NCBI GenBank assembly: GCA_036500965.1
Contig: DASYBC010000108.1
Span: 1-64,000 of the forward strand
DNA length: 64,000 bases
Direction: 5' to 3'
Source: AP-15 sp036500965
Lineage (GTDB): Bacteria; Pseudomonadota; Alphaproteobacteria; ATCC43930; CGMCC-115725
Part shown: one piece after another, positions 26,126-34,022 of the stretch
Layout of the letters: each line of letters begins with the position of its first letter
Position numbering within the stretch: the stretch's first letter is position 1
The notes under the pieces: generated by a model
Told to the model about the DNA's origin: nothing
The model's input: only the letters and a program-made list of their open reading frames with translations
The model's database searches: none
Program-made: the position numbers and the translations under genes

Positions 26126-26389
26126 TCATAAATCACAACGGGGTTCCGTTGCCGAGAGAAGCTGCTGTGGATTGTCTTGGCCGAGCATGGCGATTGCCCG
26201 CTCGGTCGGCTCCTTTCCCATACGCTCTAGGACCAGCCGGGCGAGCTCCGGTGCGGTGAGCGGCACCCCGGTCTCCCGGAAGTATGTCGAGCGCCTTGCG
26301 GCTCCCACTGCCCTTTGGAGGCCGGCGGGGTTCTTGTCGAGCGTTACCTTGGGCGCAATGGATTCGGGCTCATAGTCCGTATTGAACAT
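26126..26389 (-). CDS. Hypothetical protein, 87 residues
   Basis: Codon use looks coding, with a helical C-terminal half (LTAPELARLVLERMGKEPTER). No family recognised. It is convergent with the RHH-like gene and divergent from the GHKL/STAS-like gene, with which it shares a promoter region: on its strand TTGTAA, 17 bases and TATAAG stand about 30 bases before the ATG. The shared promoter is the main reason to think it belongs with that gene. Confidence 0.45.
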   Translation of the reverse strand: MFNTDYEPESIAPKVTLDKNPAGLQRAVGAARRSTYFRETGVPLTAPELARLVLERMGKEPTERAIAMLGQDNPQQLLSATEPRCDL

Positions 26390-26425
26390 GCGGATGCATA
26401 GATCGACGCAGCGGGGGCAACCTAA

Positions 26426-26481
26426 CCCTTATAATGGGATAGCATAGCCTTTACAAAGGCGCGTGGTAGCCTTTATAATAG
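26426..26481. promoter_or_regulatory. Bidirectional promoter with three phased repeats
   Basis: Rightward: TTTACA (26450-26455), 18-base spacer, TATAAT (26474-26479). Leftward: TTGTAA, 17 bases, TATAAG (complement of 26428-26433). Three copies of a CCTTTAYAA-type motif begin at 26427, 26448 and 26470, spaced 21 and 22 bases, about two helical turns; the middle one, CCTTTACAAAGG, is a palindrome. This arrangement would suit cooperative binding by a regulator, possibly the winged-helix protein encoded to the right. Confidence 0.6.
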
Positions 26482-26513
26482 CGGTAAGCTCGCAACCGCT
26501 TGGGAAATCCGTT

Positions 26514-27596
26514 GTGCCCCGGCCCTCTCGCCAGAACCCCGAGATACGGGATTTCATTCTCCGTAACGTCAGGGCACACCCCGCTAAAATAGCGGCCGTG
26601 ACAGCCGAACGCTATGGTCTTTCTCGTACCTCAGTAGCTGGATATCTTCGACGGATAGCCAACGATGGGCTGATAGATATCACGGGAATCACGCGCGATC
26701 GGCGCTACAGGCCACGCGATTTGGTTTCCTTAGATTTTGAGGTACAGTTAAGTGCTGGATTATCTGAGGATGCCGTTTGGCAATTTCGTATATTACCGCA
26801 GATTGTGAATATTCCCGAACGCATTATCAATATATGTCAGTACGGCTTCACCGAGATGTTTAATAATACCATTGATCATTCAGCGAGCAATGTTGCTTTT
26901 GTGCGCTACCGGCAAAGCTATGGTCACGTTAATGTTCAGGTTATAGATAGGGGAATTGGTATATTTCAGAAAATCCAAAATCGATTCAATTTACATGACC
27001 CGAGACAAGCTCTCCTAGAATTATCGAAGGGGCGATTGACATCCGACCCTCAACACCATACCGGTCACGGCATTTTTTTTACCTCTAGGATGTTTGACGA
27101 ATTTGCCATTTATTCTGGAAATTTATACTATAGTAGAATCAGGCAGGAGGACGATGACTGGTGCGTTGAGGCCAAGGATCTCGCGGAGCTTGTTATCGGG
27201 ACTTGGGTAGAAATGACTATCTCGACCAACGCTGCATGGAGCACTCGCGATATATTTGATCGATATCAAGATGATCCAGTTGGATTTACACGTACGCATG
27301 TACCAATCGCATTGGGTAAATATCCTGGAGAGCAATTGGTGTCGCGATCTCAGGCGAAACGAGTATTAGCGAGAGTAGACCAATTTTCTGAAGTCCTATT
27401 AGACTTTCAGGGCGTACAAGATATCGGCCCAGCTTTTGCCGATGAGATATTCCGGGTTTTTAGAAATGCACATCCTGATATCAACATCATCGCGGCCAGA
27501 GCTAATGAGCGCATAAGCCGAATGATTAAAGCTGCAAAGGAGGCTTCAGGAGAGGGTCTAGAAGAGAGCTTAGCAGATCAGCTACGCCTTTTATGA
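26514..27596 (+). CDS. Winged-helix / GHKL ATPase / STAS-like (DUF4325) fusion protein
   Basis: 360 residues from GTG 26514 (GGGAA seven bases upstream). Domains: winged helix-turn-helix, about 10-65 (AERYGLSRTSVAGYLRRI); GHKL ATPase with N-box EMFNNTIDHS (114-123), D-box VIDRGIGIF (near 145) and G-box TGHGIFFTSRMF (near 184); C-terminal DUF4325, about 277-345 (EVLLDFQGVQDIGPAFADEI). In sigma-factor partner switches the GHKL kinase and STAS protein are separate; here both lie on one chain with a DNA-binding domain. The gene is far more AT-rich than its surroundings (TTA, ATA, AGA codons), so probably acquired. Target unknown. Confidence 0.82.
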   Translation: MPRPSRQNPEIRDFILRNVRAHPAKIAAVTAERYGLSRTSVAGYLRRIANDGLIDITGITRDRRYRPRDLVSLDFEVQLSAGLSEDAVWQFRILPQIVNIPERIINICQYGFTEMFNNTIDHSASNVAFVRYRQSYGHVNVQVIDRGIGIFQKIQNRFNLHDPRQALLELSKGRLTSDPQHHTGHGIFFTSRMFDEFAIYSGNLYYSRIRQEDDDWCVEAKDLAELVIGTWVEMTISTNAAWSTRDIFDRYQDDPVGFTRTHVPIALGKYPGEQLVSRSQAKRVLARVDQFSEVLLDFQGVQDIGPAFADEIFRVFRNAHPDINIIAARANERISRMIKAAKEASGEGLEESLADQLRLL

Positions 27597-27599
27597 ACG

Positions 27600-27629
27600 G
27601 GGCGACGGGCTGATGGACGGCGGTCGCCC
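27600..27629. terminator. Hairpin after the GHKL/STAS-like gene
   Basis: GGGCGAC (27600-27606) and GTCGCCC (27623-27629) form a seven-base stem three bases after the stop codon. There is no T-tract, so if it terminates transcription it would need help. The remaining gap to 27760 shows nothing recognisable. Confidence 0.3.
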
Positions 27630-27760
27630 TCCCAATTCCGGCTTTAGGTGAGCACCTACATCACTTCGCAAATGACTTACTCGATACGCCAATCCGACTT
27701 CAGATCGGGATCTTGCTTCGATTTCCCAGAAGGAAACGATGGTGTAACGGTCGGTGCGGA

Positions 27761-29329
27761 TTAGTGCGCGGCGTCGGGGGTTGGGCGGCTCGCTGCCACT
27801 TTGCGCAGCAGCGGCACGAGCAGGGTCGCGATCGCGAAGGCGAGCATGATCGCGCGAAAAGCGTCGGCGTAGGCGAGGGTCGAGGCCTCGCGGTAGGCGA
27901 GATGCCACAGCTGCGACAAGGCCGCGCGATGCCCGGCGACCGACCCGCCGAGGGCCTCGGCATAGCGGCCGGCCATGCCGTGCAGGTACTGCTGCATCGC
28001 CCCGTTCGCCGGCGTCAGATGCGAGGCGACGCGCAGGAAATGCAGGTTGGTTTGGTCGTTGAGGATGGCGCCGCAGATCGCGATGCCGACGGCGCCGCCG
28101 AGATTGCGCATCATATTGAACAGGCCGCTCGCGTATTTGAGCCGGTCGGGCGGCAGGCTGCCAAGGCCGAGGTTGACCGAGGGCGCCACCGCAAAGACCT
28201 GCGGAAAGCCGCGCAGCAGCTGTGGGACCAGCAATTCCGCCGCTCCCCAATCATGGGTGATGAAGCTGAACGACCACATCGACAGCCCGAAGCAAGCGAG
28301 GCCGAACATCATCAGCCAGCGCAGGTCGATCTTGCGGGCGAGCGCTACGTAGATCGGCACCCCGGCAAGCGAAGCCGCGCCGGTCGAAAAGATCGCCAGC
28401 CCGGTTTGCCAGGCGCTGAACCCGCGGACATAGCCCAAAAACAGCGGCGTCAAATAGATCGTCGAAAAGATGCCGATCCCGGTGACGAAGGACAGAAAGC
28501 AGCCGAGCGCAAAATTGCGGTTGCCGAGTGCTCGCAGATCGACCACCGGCTGGGCATAGGTCAAGCTGCGGACGACGAACAGCATGCCGGAACCCCCGGC
28601 GATCCAGGCGCAAGCCGTGATTGTAGAATCATCGAACCAGTTCCAGCGCGCGCCCTCTTCGAGCACGTATTCGAGGGTGCCGAGCGCCAGCGCCATCAAG
28701 ATCATGCCCGGGTAATCGGCGCCCTTGAGCAGCGACAGATCCGGGCGGTCGATCTTGACCAGCAGCGGCACCGCCACCGCGACCAGCGTGCCCGGGACCA
28801 AATTCACGTAGAACAGCCAGCGCCAATCGAGCGTGTCGGTGATCCAGCCGCCGATCACCGGGCCCAAAACCGGTGCTACCGAAGCGATCGTGCCGACCAC
28901 CGCCGCCGAATAGACCCGGCGCGGACCCGGGAAATAATGGAAGGACGAGGTGAAGACGGTCGGGATCATCGACGCGCCGAGCATCCCTTGCAGCGCGCGG
29001 AACAGGATCATGCTCTCGATGTTCCAGGCGATGCCGCAGAAGAGGCTGGCGATGGTGAAACCGGCCGCCGAGGCAGCGAATAGCCAGCGCGTCGAAACCA
29101 CGCGGGTCAGCCAGCCGCTGAGCGGGATCACGATGATCTCGGCGATCAGATAGGCGGTCTGCACCCAGCTGATGTCGTCCTGCGCCGCTGACAGCCCGCC
29201 GCCGATGTCCTGCAATGACGAGGCGACGATCTGGATGTCGAGCAAGGCGACGAACATGCCGACGCACATGACGGCGAACGGGAGGATGCTTGGCGCGGCG
29301 CTCGCGGGTGGCCGGGCGGGCGTAGTCAT
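27761..29329 (-). CDS. emrB: DHA2-family MFS multidrug efflux pump (EmrB-like)
   Basis: 522 residues, 14 predicted membrane segments. FVALLDIQIVASSLQDIG, SWVQTAYLIAEIIVIPLSGWL and the motif C-like region GPVIGGWITDTLDWRWLFYVN are typical of EmrB. It works with a periplasmic adaptor (next gene upstream) and an outer-membrane channel, which is not in the window. Overlaps emrA by four bases. Substrate unknown. Confidence 0.92.
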   Translation of the reverse strand: MTTPARPPASAAPSILPFAVMCVGMFVALLDIQIVASSLQDIGGGLSAAQDDISWVQTAYLIAEIIVIPLSGWLTRVVSTRWLFAASAAGFTIASLFCGIAWNIESMILFRALQGMLGASMIPTVFTSSFHYFPGPRRVYSAAVVGTIASVAPVLGPVIGGWITDTLDWRWLFYVNLVPGTLVAVAVPLLVKIDRPDLSLLKGADYPGMILMALALGTLEYVLEEGARWNWFDDSTITACAWIAGGSGMLFVVRSLTYAQPVVDLRALGNRNFALGCFLSFVTGIGIFSTIYLTPLFLGYVRGFSAWQTGLAIFSTGAASLAGVPIYVALARKIDLRWLMMFGLACFGLSMWSFSFITHDWGAAELLVPQLLRGFPQVFAVAPSVNLGLGSLPPDRLKYASGLFNMMRNLGGAVGIAICGAILNDQTNLHFLRVASHLTPANGAMQQYLHGMAGRYAEALGGSVAGHRAALSQLWHLAYREASTLAYADAFRAIMLAFAIATLLVPLLRKVAASRPTPDAAH

Positions 29330-30459
29330 CGCCGGTTTTCCGCGAAGGAGCGCGTGTCGACCGCAACCGTCGTCGAGAGGCCCGGACGCAGCGGACCCAA
29401 CGTCCCGCCATTATCATCGACGGCGATGCGCACCGGGACCCGCTGCACGATCTTGGTAAAGTTGCCGGTCGCGTTCTCCGGCGGGATCACGCTGAAAACG
29501 GCGCCGGTCGCCGGGGCGAGGCTCAGCACCCGGCCCTCAAAGGTGCGGCCGGGCAAAACATCGGCGACAAAGCTTGCCCGCTCGCCGGGGCGCATTTGCG
29601 CCAGCTGATCCTCCTTGAAGTTGGCGTCGACCCACAGCCCATGCGCCGGGACGATCGACAACAGCGCCGTGCCAACAGTTGTATATGCACCTATTTGCGC
29701 GGCCCGGTCGCCGACATAGCCGTCGATCGGGGCGCGGATTTGGGTGTAGCCGAGATCGAGCTGTGCCGTCCGCAGGTCGGCCTGCGCCTGGGCGAGGCTC
29801 GCCTCAGTCTCGGCGATTTCGGTGTCGATGACCCGTAGCTGCTGCTTTGCGGCGTCAAGGCTCGCCTCTCCGGCACGCACCGCAGCGGTCGCCTCGCGGT
29901 CCGCGGCGAACGCTTTCTGGTCGTTCTGCACCGTGCCAAACGTGGTGACCGCCAGCGCGTGATAGCGGGCCGCATCCTCGCGGGCGAAGCCGGCAGTGGC
30001 CTTTTTGGCCGCGAGATCGGCGCCGGCCTGCGCGATCACCGATTGCTGCAGCGCGTATTTTGCGTGCAGGTTGGCGAGCGCTGCGGTCTGGTTGCGGACC
30101 ACTGCCTCGGCGTGCGCGAGATTGGCTTTGTAATCGCGGTCGTCGAGCGTGATCAGCAGTTTGCCGACCTCCACGTATTGGTTGTCGCGGACCAGGATCT
30201 TCGACACAAATCCGGCCACGTGCGGCGACAGGGTCGTCACATTGCCGCCGACGTAAGCGTCATCGGTGGTCTCGATGAAGCGCCCGACCCGCCACCAGTC
30301 CCAACCATAGCGGGCGGCTCCGCCGGTCGCGATCAGGGCGAGGACAGCGAGGGCGAGCCGCCGGTCGAAGCGGATCAGCCGTCGCCCGGCTCGAACACCG
30401 CGTAGATCGTCGGGCATTACCTCGGGCGCCGCCACCCGATCGAAAATTTGCGTGCTCAT
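29326..30459 (-). CDS. emrA: EmrA-like membrane-fusion protein (HlyD family)
   Basis: 377 residues: one N-terminal membrane anchor (LALAVLALIATGGAARYGW), biotinyl-lipoyl halves (TDDAYVGGNVTTLSPHVAGFV; YTQIRAPIDGYVGDRAAQ), a long alpha-helical hairpin between, and a beta-barrel with VDANFKEDQLAQMRPGERA. Periplasmic adaptor for the EmrB pump. Overlaps both hxlR and emrB by four bases. Confidence 0.92.
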   Translation of the reverse strand: MSTQIFDRVAAPEVMPDDLRGVRAGRRLIRFDRRLALAVLALIATGGAARYGWDWWRVGRFIETTDDAYVGGNVTTLSPHVAGFVSKILVRDNQYVEVGKLLITLDDRDYKANLAHAEAVVRNQTAALANLHAKYALQQSVIAQAGADLAAKKATAGFAREDAARYHALAVTTFGTVQNDQKAFAADREATAAVRAGEASLDAAKQQLRVIDTEIAETEASLAQAQADLRTAQLDLGYTQIRAPIDGYVGDRAAQIGAYTTVGTALLSIVPAHGLWVDANFKEDQLAQMRPGERASFVADVLPGRTFEGRVLSLAPATGAVFSVIPPENATGNFTKIVQRVPVRIAVDDNGGTLGPLRPGLSTTVAVDTRSFAENRR

Positions 30460-30968
30460 GCCTCTGCCCCCGGCGCAAACGGACGATGGCCGCGTTCGGC
30501 GAGGCGTTGCCGCACTCCGTCATCGGCGCCGGGGCCGGGAACGACGATAAAATCTGGTCCGGCGATCCGCTCGCCGGTTGCCTCATCGACCACCACCGGC
30601 TCGACCGGTGCGCCGGTTCGTCGATTGACCAGCTGCACCGCGGCGCCCTCGGGGGCGAAATGCCTGTTGCCCCAGGCAAGCAGCGCCAGCAGCACCGGGC
30701 GAAAATCACGCCCCCGCTCAGTCAGTTGATATTCGTCGCGCGGCGGGTGCTCGCTGTAGCGCCGGCGCTCCAGCAGGCCGGCCTCGACCAGCCCGTTCAA
30801 CCGCCGGGTCAGGATGTTGGGGGCGATGCCGAGGTTCTTCTGGAATTCGTCGAAGCGGCGCAATCCATAAAAGGCGTCGCGCAGAATCAGGATCGACCAC
30901 CACTCGCCCACCCGGTCGAGGCTGCGGGCGATTGGGCACAGCATGCCGCCAAGGCTTTTGCGACGCAT
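30456..30968 (-). CDS. HxlR-family transcriptional regulator
   Basis: 170 residues. HxlR winged helix: CPIARSLDRVGEWWSILILRDAFYGLRRFDEFQ, then GIAPNILTRRLNGLVEAGLLERR. The C-terminal 60 residues are an extension beyond the usual 110. First gene of hxlR-emrA-emrB, so it likely represses efflux until a toxic ligand appears. A palindrome just upstream is a good operator candidate. Confidence 0.92.
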   Translation of the reverse strand: MRRKSLGGMLCPIARSLDRVGEWWSILILRDAFYGLRRFDEFQKNLGIAPNILTRRLNGLVEAGLLERRRYSEHPPRDEYQLTERGRDFRPVLLALLAWGNRHFAPEGAAVQLVNRRTGAPVEPVVVDEATGERIAGPDFIVVPGPGADDGVRQRLAERGHRPFAPGAEA

Positions 30969-30988
30969 CGCAACGCTCCCCTAGTAAA

Positions 30989-31001
30989 TTGCATGATGCA
31001 A
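30989..31001. promoter_or_regulatory. Candidate HxlR operator
   Basis: Perfect 13-bp palindrome TTGCATGATGCAA, 20 bases upstream of the hxlR start codon, flanked by AGTAA and GTAAG that extend the symmetry loosely. Its place in the hxlR leader fits autoregulation of the efflux operon. Confidence 0.55.
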
Positions 31002-31073
31002 GTAAGTGAGCGTTCCGGGCGGTTCAAGAGCGAAGATGGATTGGCCATTCGGCAGGCCGCGATCCGGGCGGTG

Positions 31074-31102
31074 TTATACACGAGCCCGACACGTAATATA
31101 AT
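31074..31102 (+). promoter_or_regulatory. Sigma-70-like promoter for the methylase-like gene
   Basis: TTATAC (31074-31079), 17-base spacer, TATAAT (31097-31102). A second possibility lies just downstream: TTGACA at 31108-31113 with TACGCT 16 bases later. Either would drive the gene starting at 31214, leaving a leader of about 80-105 bases. Confidence 0.45.
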
Positions 31103-31213
31103 AGCTATTGACATCCATAAGCTGAGGAATACGCTTGGCACGGTTCCGGACCCGAATTCTCGGAGCATTTCCGCACTGCTCAGGGTCCGGAGCTGTTCAG
31201 TCTGGAGGACCCG

Positions 31214-31669
31214 ATGCGTCAGTCCCCACCCGTCCCGCCGGATGTTCCGGCCGATACCGGCTTGGTGCTGCTGGTCGGGTTCGACCCCGAGCGGCCGGGC
31301 GATTTGTCGTGGCCGGCGCGCGCCGCGCTGTCGGCGGCCGATGCCGTGATCCATGAGGGCACGATCGATCCCGACATTTTGACGCTGGTGCCGCGCCGGT
31401 GCTTTGTCGAATCCGTTCCCGGCGATGCGGCGCGCGTCGGCAAGCTGGCGGGAGAAGGCTGGCGGGTGGTGTGGCTCGTCGCCGGCGACCCGTCGATCTC
31501 GCTTGCCGCGCTCGCCAAAGCCGAGCGCCTCGCCGAGGCCGGGATCGCGATCGGCACGATCGCCAGCCTTCCGGGTGGCGGCCGCGGCGACGAGCGGCCC
31601 TCCGCCAGCCTCGACGCCACCCTTGCTCCGCAATCGTTTGCGACGGCGTTCAACGGGCTCGCCGGCTGA
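31214..31669 (+). CDS. Short tetrapyrrole-methylase-like protein (CysG/SUMT-related)
   Basis: 151 residues. LVLLVGFDPERPGDLSWPARAALSAADAVIHEG resembles the N-terminal beta-alpha-beta of uroporphyrinogen III methyltransferases, including the LSAADAVIHE/YD motif, and VVWLVAGDPSISLAA matches the GDP loop. The second half of the usual 240-residue fold is missing, so catalysis is doubtful; similar short forms occur in other alphaproteobacteria as far as I recall. GGAGGACCCG precedes the ATG. Convergent with parB, nine bases apart. Confidence 0.7.
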   Translation: MRQSPPVPPDVPADTGLVLLVGFDPERPGDLSWPARAALSAADAVIHEGTIDPDILTLVPRRCFVESVPGDAARVGKLAGEGWRVVWLVAGDPSISLAALAKAERLAEAGIAIGTIASLPGGGRGDERPSASLDATLAPQSFATAFNGLAG

Positions 31670-31678
31670 TCGCGCGGT

Positions 31679-32542
31679 TCATCCCGCGCGCAGCAGGCGG
31701 AGCACCCGGTCGAGCTGATCGAGACTTGCGTAATGCAGGGTCAAGGCGCCGCCGCGGGCTTTCGGCGCGAGGGTCACGCGAAGCCCGAGATGAGCGCCGA
31801 GGTCGCGCTCGAGCGCCAGCGTATCGGCGTCGTGGAGCCGCGGCCGCGGTGCCTGCGGCAGCTGCGCGCGGCGCTGCACCAGGCGCTCGGTGGCCCGCAC
31901 GTTAAGTCCGCGGCGCACGACCTCTTCGGCCATTAGAGCAGGGTCGCCGGCGGCGAGCAGCGCGCGCGCGTGACCGGCCGACAACTCGCCCTCGTCGAGC
32001 CGCTGGCGCACCGGCGGCGGCAATGACAACAGCCGCAACGTGTTGGCGACGTGGCTGCGGCTTTTGCCGACCGCCTCGGCGAGGCTCGCCTGGGTGCGGC
32101 CGTACTCCGCCACCAGCCGGTGGTAGGCTTCGGCCTCCTCGAGCGGCGACAGATCCTCGCGCTGGAGGTTCTCGACCAGCGCTATTTCGAGGGCTTCCGA
32201 ATCGGCGAGCGCGCGGACAATGACCGGCACCTCGTGCAGCCCGACGCGCTGCGCCGCGCGCCAGCGGCGCTCGCCGGCAACGAGCTCGAAGACCACGTCG
32301 TCGACCGCGTCCACCGGGCGCACCAGCAACGGCTGCAGCAAGCCCTTCTCGCGGATCGACTGCGCCAGCGCCTCGAGCTCAGCCTCGGCAAAGCGGCGGC
32401 GCGGCTGCACGGCGCCGGGCCGGATCAGCTCAATCGCGACCAGGCGCTGCGCCGCCGGGCTGGATGCCGGATCGGCGTCGCTTTCGCCAAACAGCGCGGC
32501 GAGCCCGCGGCCAAGCGGGCGTCGTCTGGCGCGCTCGCTCAT
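31679..32542 (-). CDS. parB: Chromosome-partitioning protein ParB
   Basis: CTPase clamp that loads at parS and spreads. 287 residues: N-terminal RPLGRGLAALFGE tail that contacts ParA, IRPGAVQPRRRF and the CTP-binding LVAGERRWRAAQRVG and ENLQREDLSPLEEA, helix-turn-helix QASLAEAVGKSRSHVANTLR, and a C-terminal dimer domain. Start ATG at 32542 overlaps the parA stop. Two parS sites lie within 6 kb. Confidence 0.96.
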   Translation of the reverse strand: MSERARRRPLGRGLAALFGESDADPASSPAAQRLVAIELIRPGAVQPRRRFAEAELEALAQSIREKGLLQPLLVRPVDAVDDVVFELVAGERRWRAAQRVGLHEVPVIVRALADSEALEIALVENLQREDLSPLEEAEAYHRLVAEYGRTQASLAEAVGKSRSHVANTLRLLSLPPPVRQRLDEGELSAGHARALLAAGDPALMAEEVVRRGLNVRATERLVQRRAQLPQAPRPRLHDADTLALERDLGAHLGLRVTLAPKARGGALTLHYASLDQLDRVLRLLRAG

Positions 32543-33396
32543 TATCGTGCCAGGATGGACGGTTGCGAGCCGGGCGGCGCCACGCTTGGCGCGGTGCGGC
32601 GCAGCAGCTCGGCGGCGAGCTGGATATAAGCCTGAGCGCCGGCGCAGCGATAATCGTAGATCAGCACCGGCTTGCCGTGTGACGGCGCCTCGGAGACTCG
32701 CACGTTGCGCGGGATTACCGTGTCGAATACCTTGCCGCCGAAATGCTCGCGGACGTCGAGCGCCACCGATTCGCTCAAATTGTTGCGGCCGTCGTACATG
32801 GTCAGCACCACGCCCTGTAATTCGAGGCGCGGGTTCAATGCCCGCTTGACCCGCTCGATCGTGCGCATCAGCTGGCTCAGCCCTTCGAGCGCATAGAATT
32901 CGCATTGCATCGGCACCAGCGCCGCGTCGGCGGCGACCAGCGCGTTGATCGTCAGCAGGTTGAGTGACGGCGGACAGTCGATCAGCACCTCGTCCCAATC
33001 GCCGGCCCGGCCGCGGATCGCCCGGCTGAGCAGAAACTCGCGCCGTTCGCGGGTCATCAATTCGAATTCGGCTCCGCTCAGATCCTCTGAGGCCGCGACC
33101 AGCGACAATCCTGGAATCTCGGTTGGCACGACAACTTCGGGCAATTCGGCCTCGCCGAGGATCAGCTCGTAGCTGGTCGCCTGGCGCGCGGCCCGATCGA
33201 TGCCGAGCCCGGTGCTGGCATTCCCTTGCGGGTCGAGATCGACAACCAGAACGCGGCGGCCGGCCGCGGCCAGCGCCGTCGCCAGGTTGATCGCGGTCGT
33301 GGTCTTGCCGACCCCGCCCTTTTGGTTGGCGACTGCGACGATGCGGGCGCGGGACGCCAGCGCCGGCGGCCGGCCCTCAGCCGCGGCGAGGCTCAC
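32542..33396 (-). CDS. parA: Chromosome-partitioning ATPase ParA (Soj)
   Basis: Deviant Walker ATPase that moves ParB-parS complexes. KGGVGKTTTAINLA (signature Lys and Walker A), VVDLDPQGNASTGLG, LIDCPPSLNLL. The start is either GTG 33396, overlapping the rsmG stop as GTGA, or TTG 33402; I prefer GTG because it gives the coupled overlap seen throughout this operon. About 284 residues. Operon mnmG-rsmG-parA-parB. Confidence 0.95.
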   Translation of the reverse strand: MSLAAAEGRPPALASRARIVAVANQKGGVGKTTTAINLATALAAAGRRVLVVDLDPQGNASTGLGIDRAARQATSYELILGEAELPEVVVPTEIPGLSLVAASEDLSGAEFELMTRERREFLLSRAIRGRAGDWDEVLIDCPPSLNLLTINALVAADAALVPMQCEFYALEGLSQLMRTIERVKRALNPRLELQGVVLTMYDGRNNLSESVALDVREHFGGKVFDTVIPRNVRVSEAPSHGKPVLIYDYRCAGAQAYIQLAAELLRRTAPSVAPPGSQPSILAR

Positions 33397-34022
33397 GGAC
33401 AACCTGCACGGATCACCTGTTGCAGACGCAGAACCACCCCCCGTGGATCGGCAACGCTTTGGTGAAGCAACGCCGACATTGTCCAGCTTTTGCGCGCCAG
33501 GGTCAATTCCTGACCGGCACGCTCGCCTTTTGGAAACAGGCAGACCGTGTCAGCGCCGAGAAACGGGCGGGCGAGGTCAATGAGCCGGTCGAGCGGCGCC
33601 AGCGCGCGCGCGGTCACGACATCGACCGGATGCGGCGGCACCGCGGCGATGCGGCAAGCGCGGATCATTACTTTGGCCTCGGTTACTCGCGCCGCCTCGC
33701 GCAGAAAGGCCGCCTTACGCGAAACGGCCTCGACGAGCTCGACGCCCGACATCCCGAGGATCGCCAGCACTAGCCCCGGAAAGCCGGCGCCGCTGCCCAG
33801 ATCAACGAGGCTGCGCGCGCCATCAGGCACCAGAGGCCGCAACTGCGCCGAATCAAGAAAGTGGCGGCGCCACAAATCGCCGAGAGTGTCGCGGCCGACA
33901 AGGTTGATCCGCTCCGACCAGCGGGTCAGCAGCGCCGCATAGGCTTCGAGCCGCGAGAGTGTTTCACGTGAAACCGGAACGATCTCGGCAAAGCCCCGCG
34001 CGTCGAGCAACGCCCGGCTCAC
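33393..34022 (-). CDS. rsmG: 16S rRNA (guanine-N7) methyltransferase RsmG
   Basis: Methylates G527 of 16S rRNA using S-adenosylmethionine. LVDLGSGAGFPGLVLAIL is the SAM-binding loop; NLVGRDTLGDLWRRHFLDS and TARALAPLDRLIDLARPFL are family blocks. 209 residues. Its start overlaps the mnmG stop by four bases. The coding sequence contains a parS site near its 5' end. Confidence 0.95.
   Translation of the reverse strand: MSRALLDARGFAEIVPVSRETLSRLEAYAALLTRWSERINLVGRDTLGDLWRRHFLDSAQLRPLVPDGARSLVDLGSGAGFPGLVLAILGMSGVELVEAVSRKAAFLREAARVTEAKVMIRACRIAAVPPHPVDVVTARALAPLDRLIDLARPFLGADTVCLFPKGERAGQELTLARKSWTMSALLHQSVADPRGVVLRLQQVIRAGCP
33961..33974. other. parS: parS centromere-like site inside rsmG
   Basis: GTTTCACGTGAAAC, a perfect palindrome identical to the core of the ParB-binding consensus TGTTTCACGTGAAACA; the base before it is T. 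It encodes VSRET in rsmG (residues about 17-21), so it serves as both code and binding site. About 19 kb from the putative oriC. Confidence 0.9.

Noticed and set aside
31114..31140. Second promoter (TTGACA at 31108) as the main start for the methylase-like gene
   Set aside because: Its -10 (TACGCT) and 16-base spacer are poorer than the TTATAC-N17-TATAAT pair just upstream, so I list it only as an alternative.
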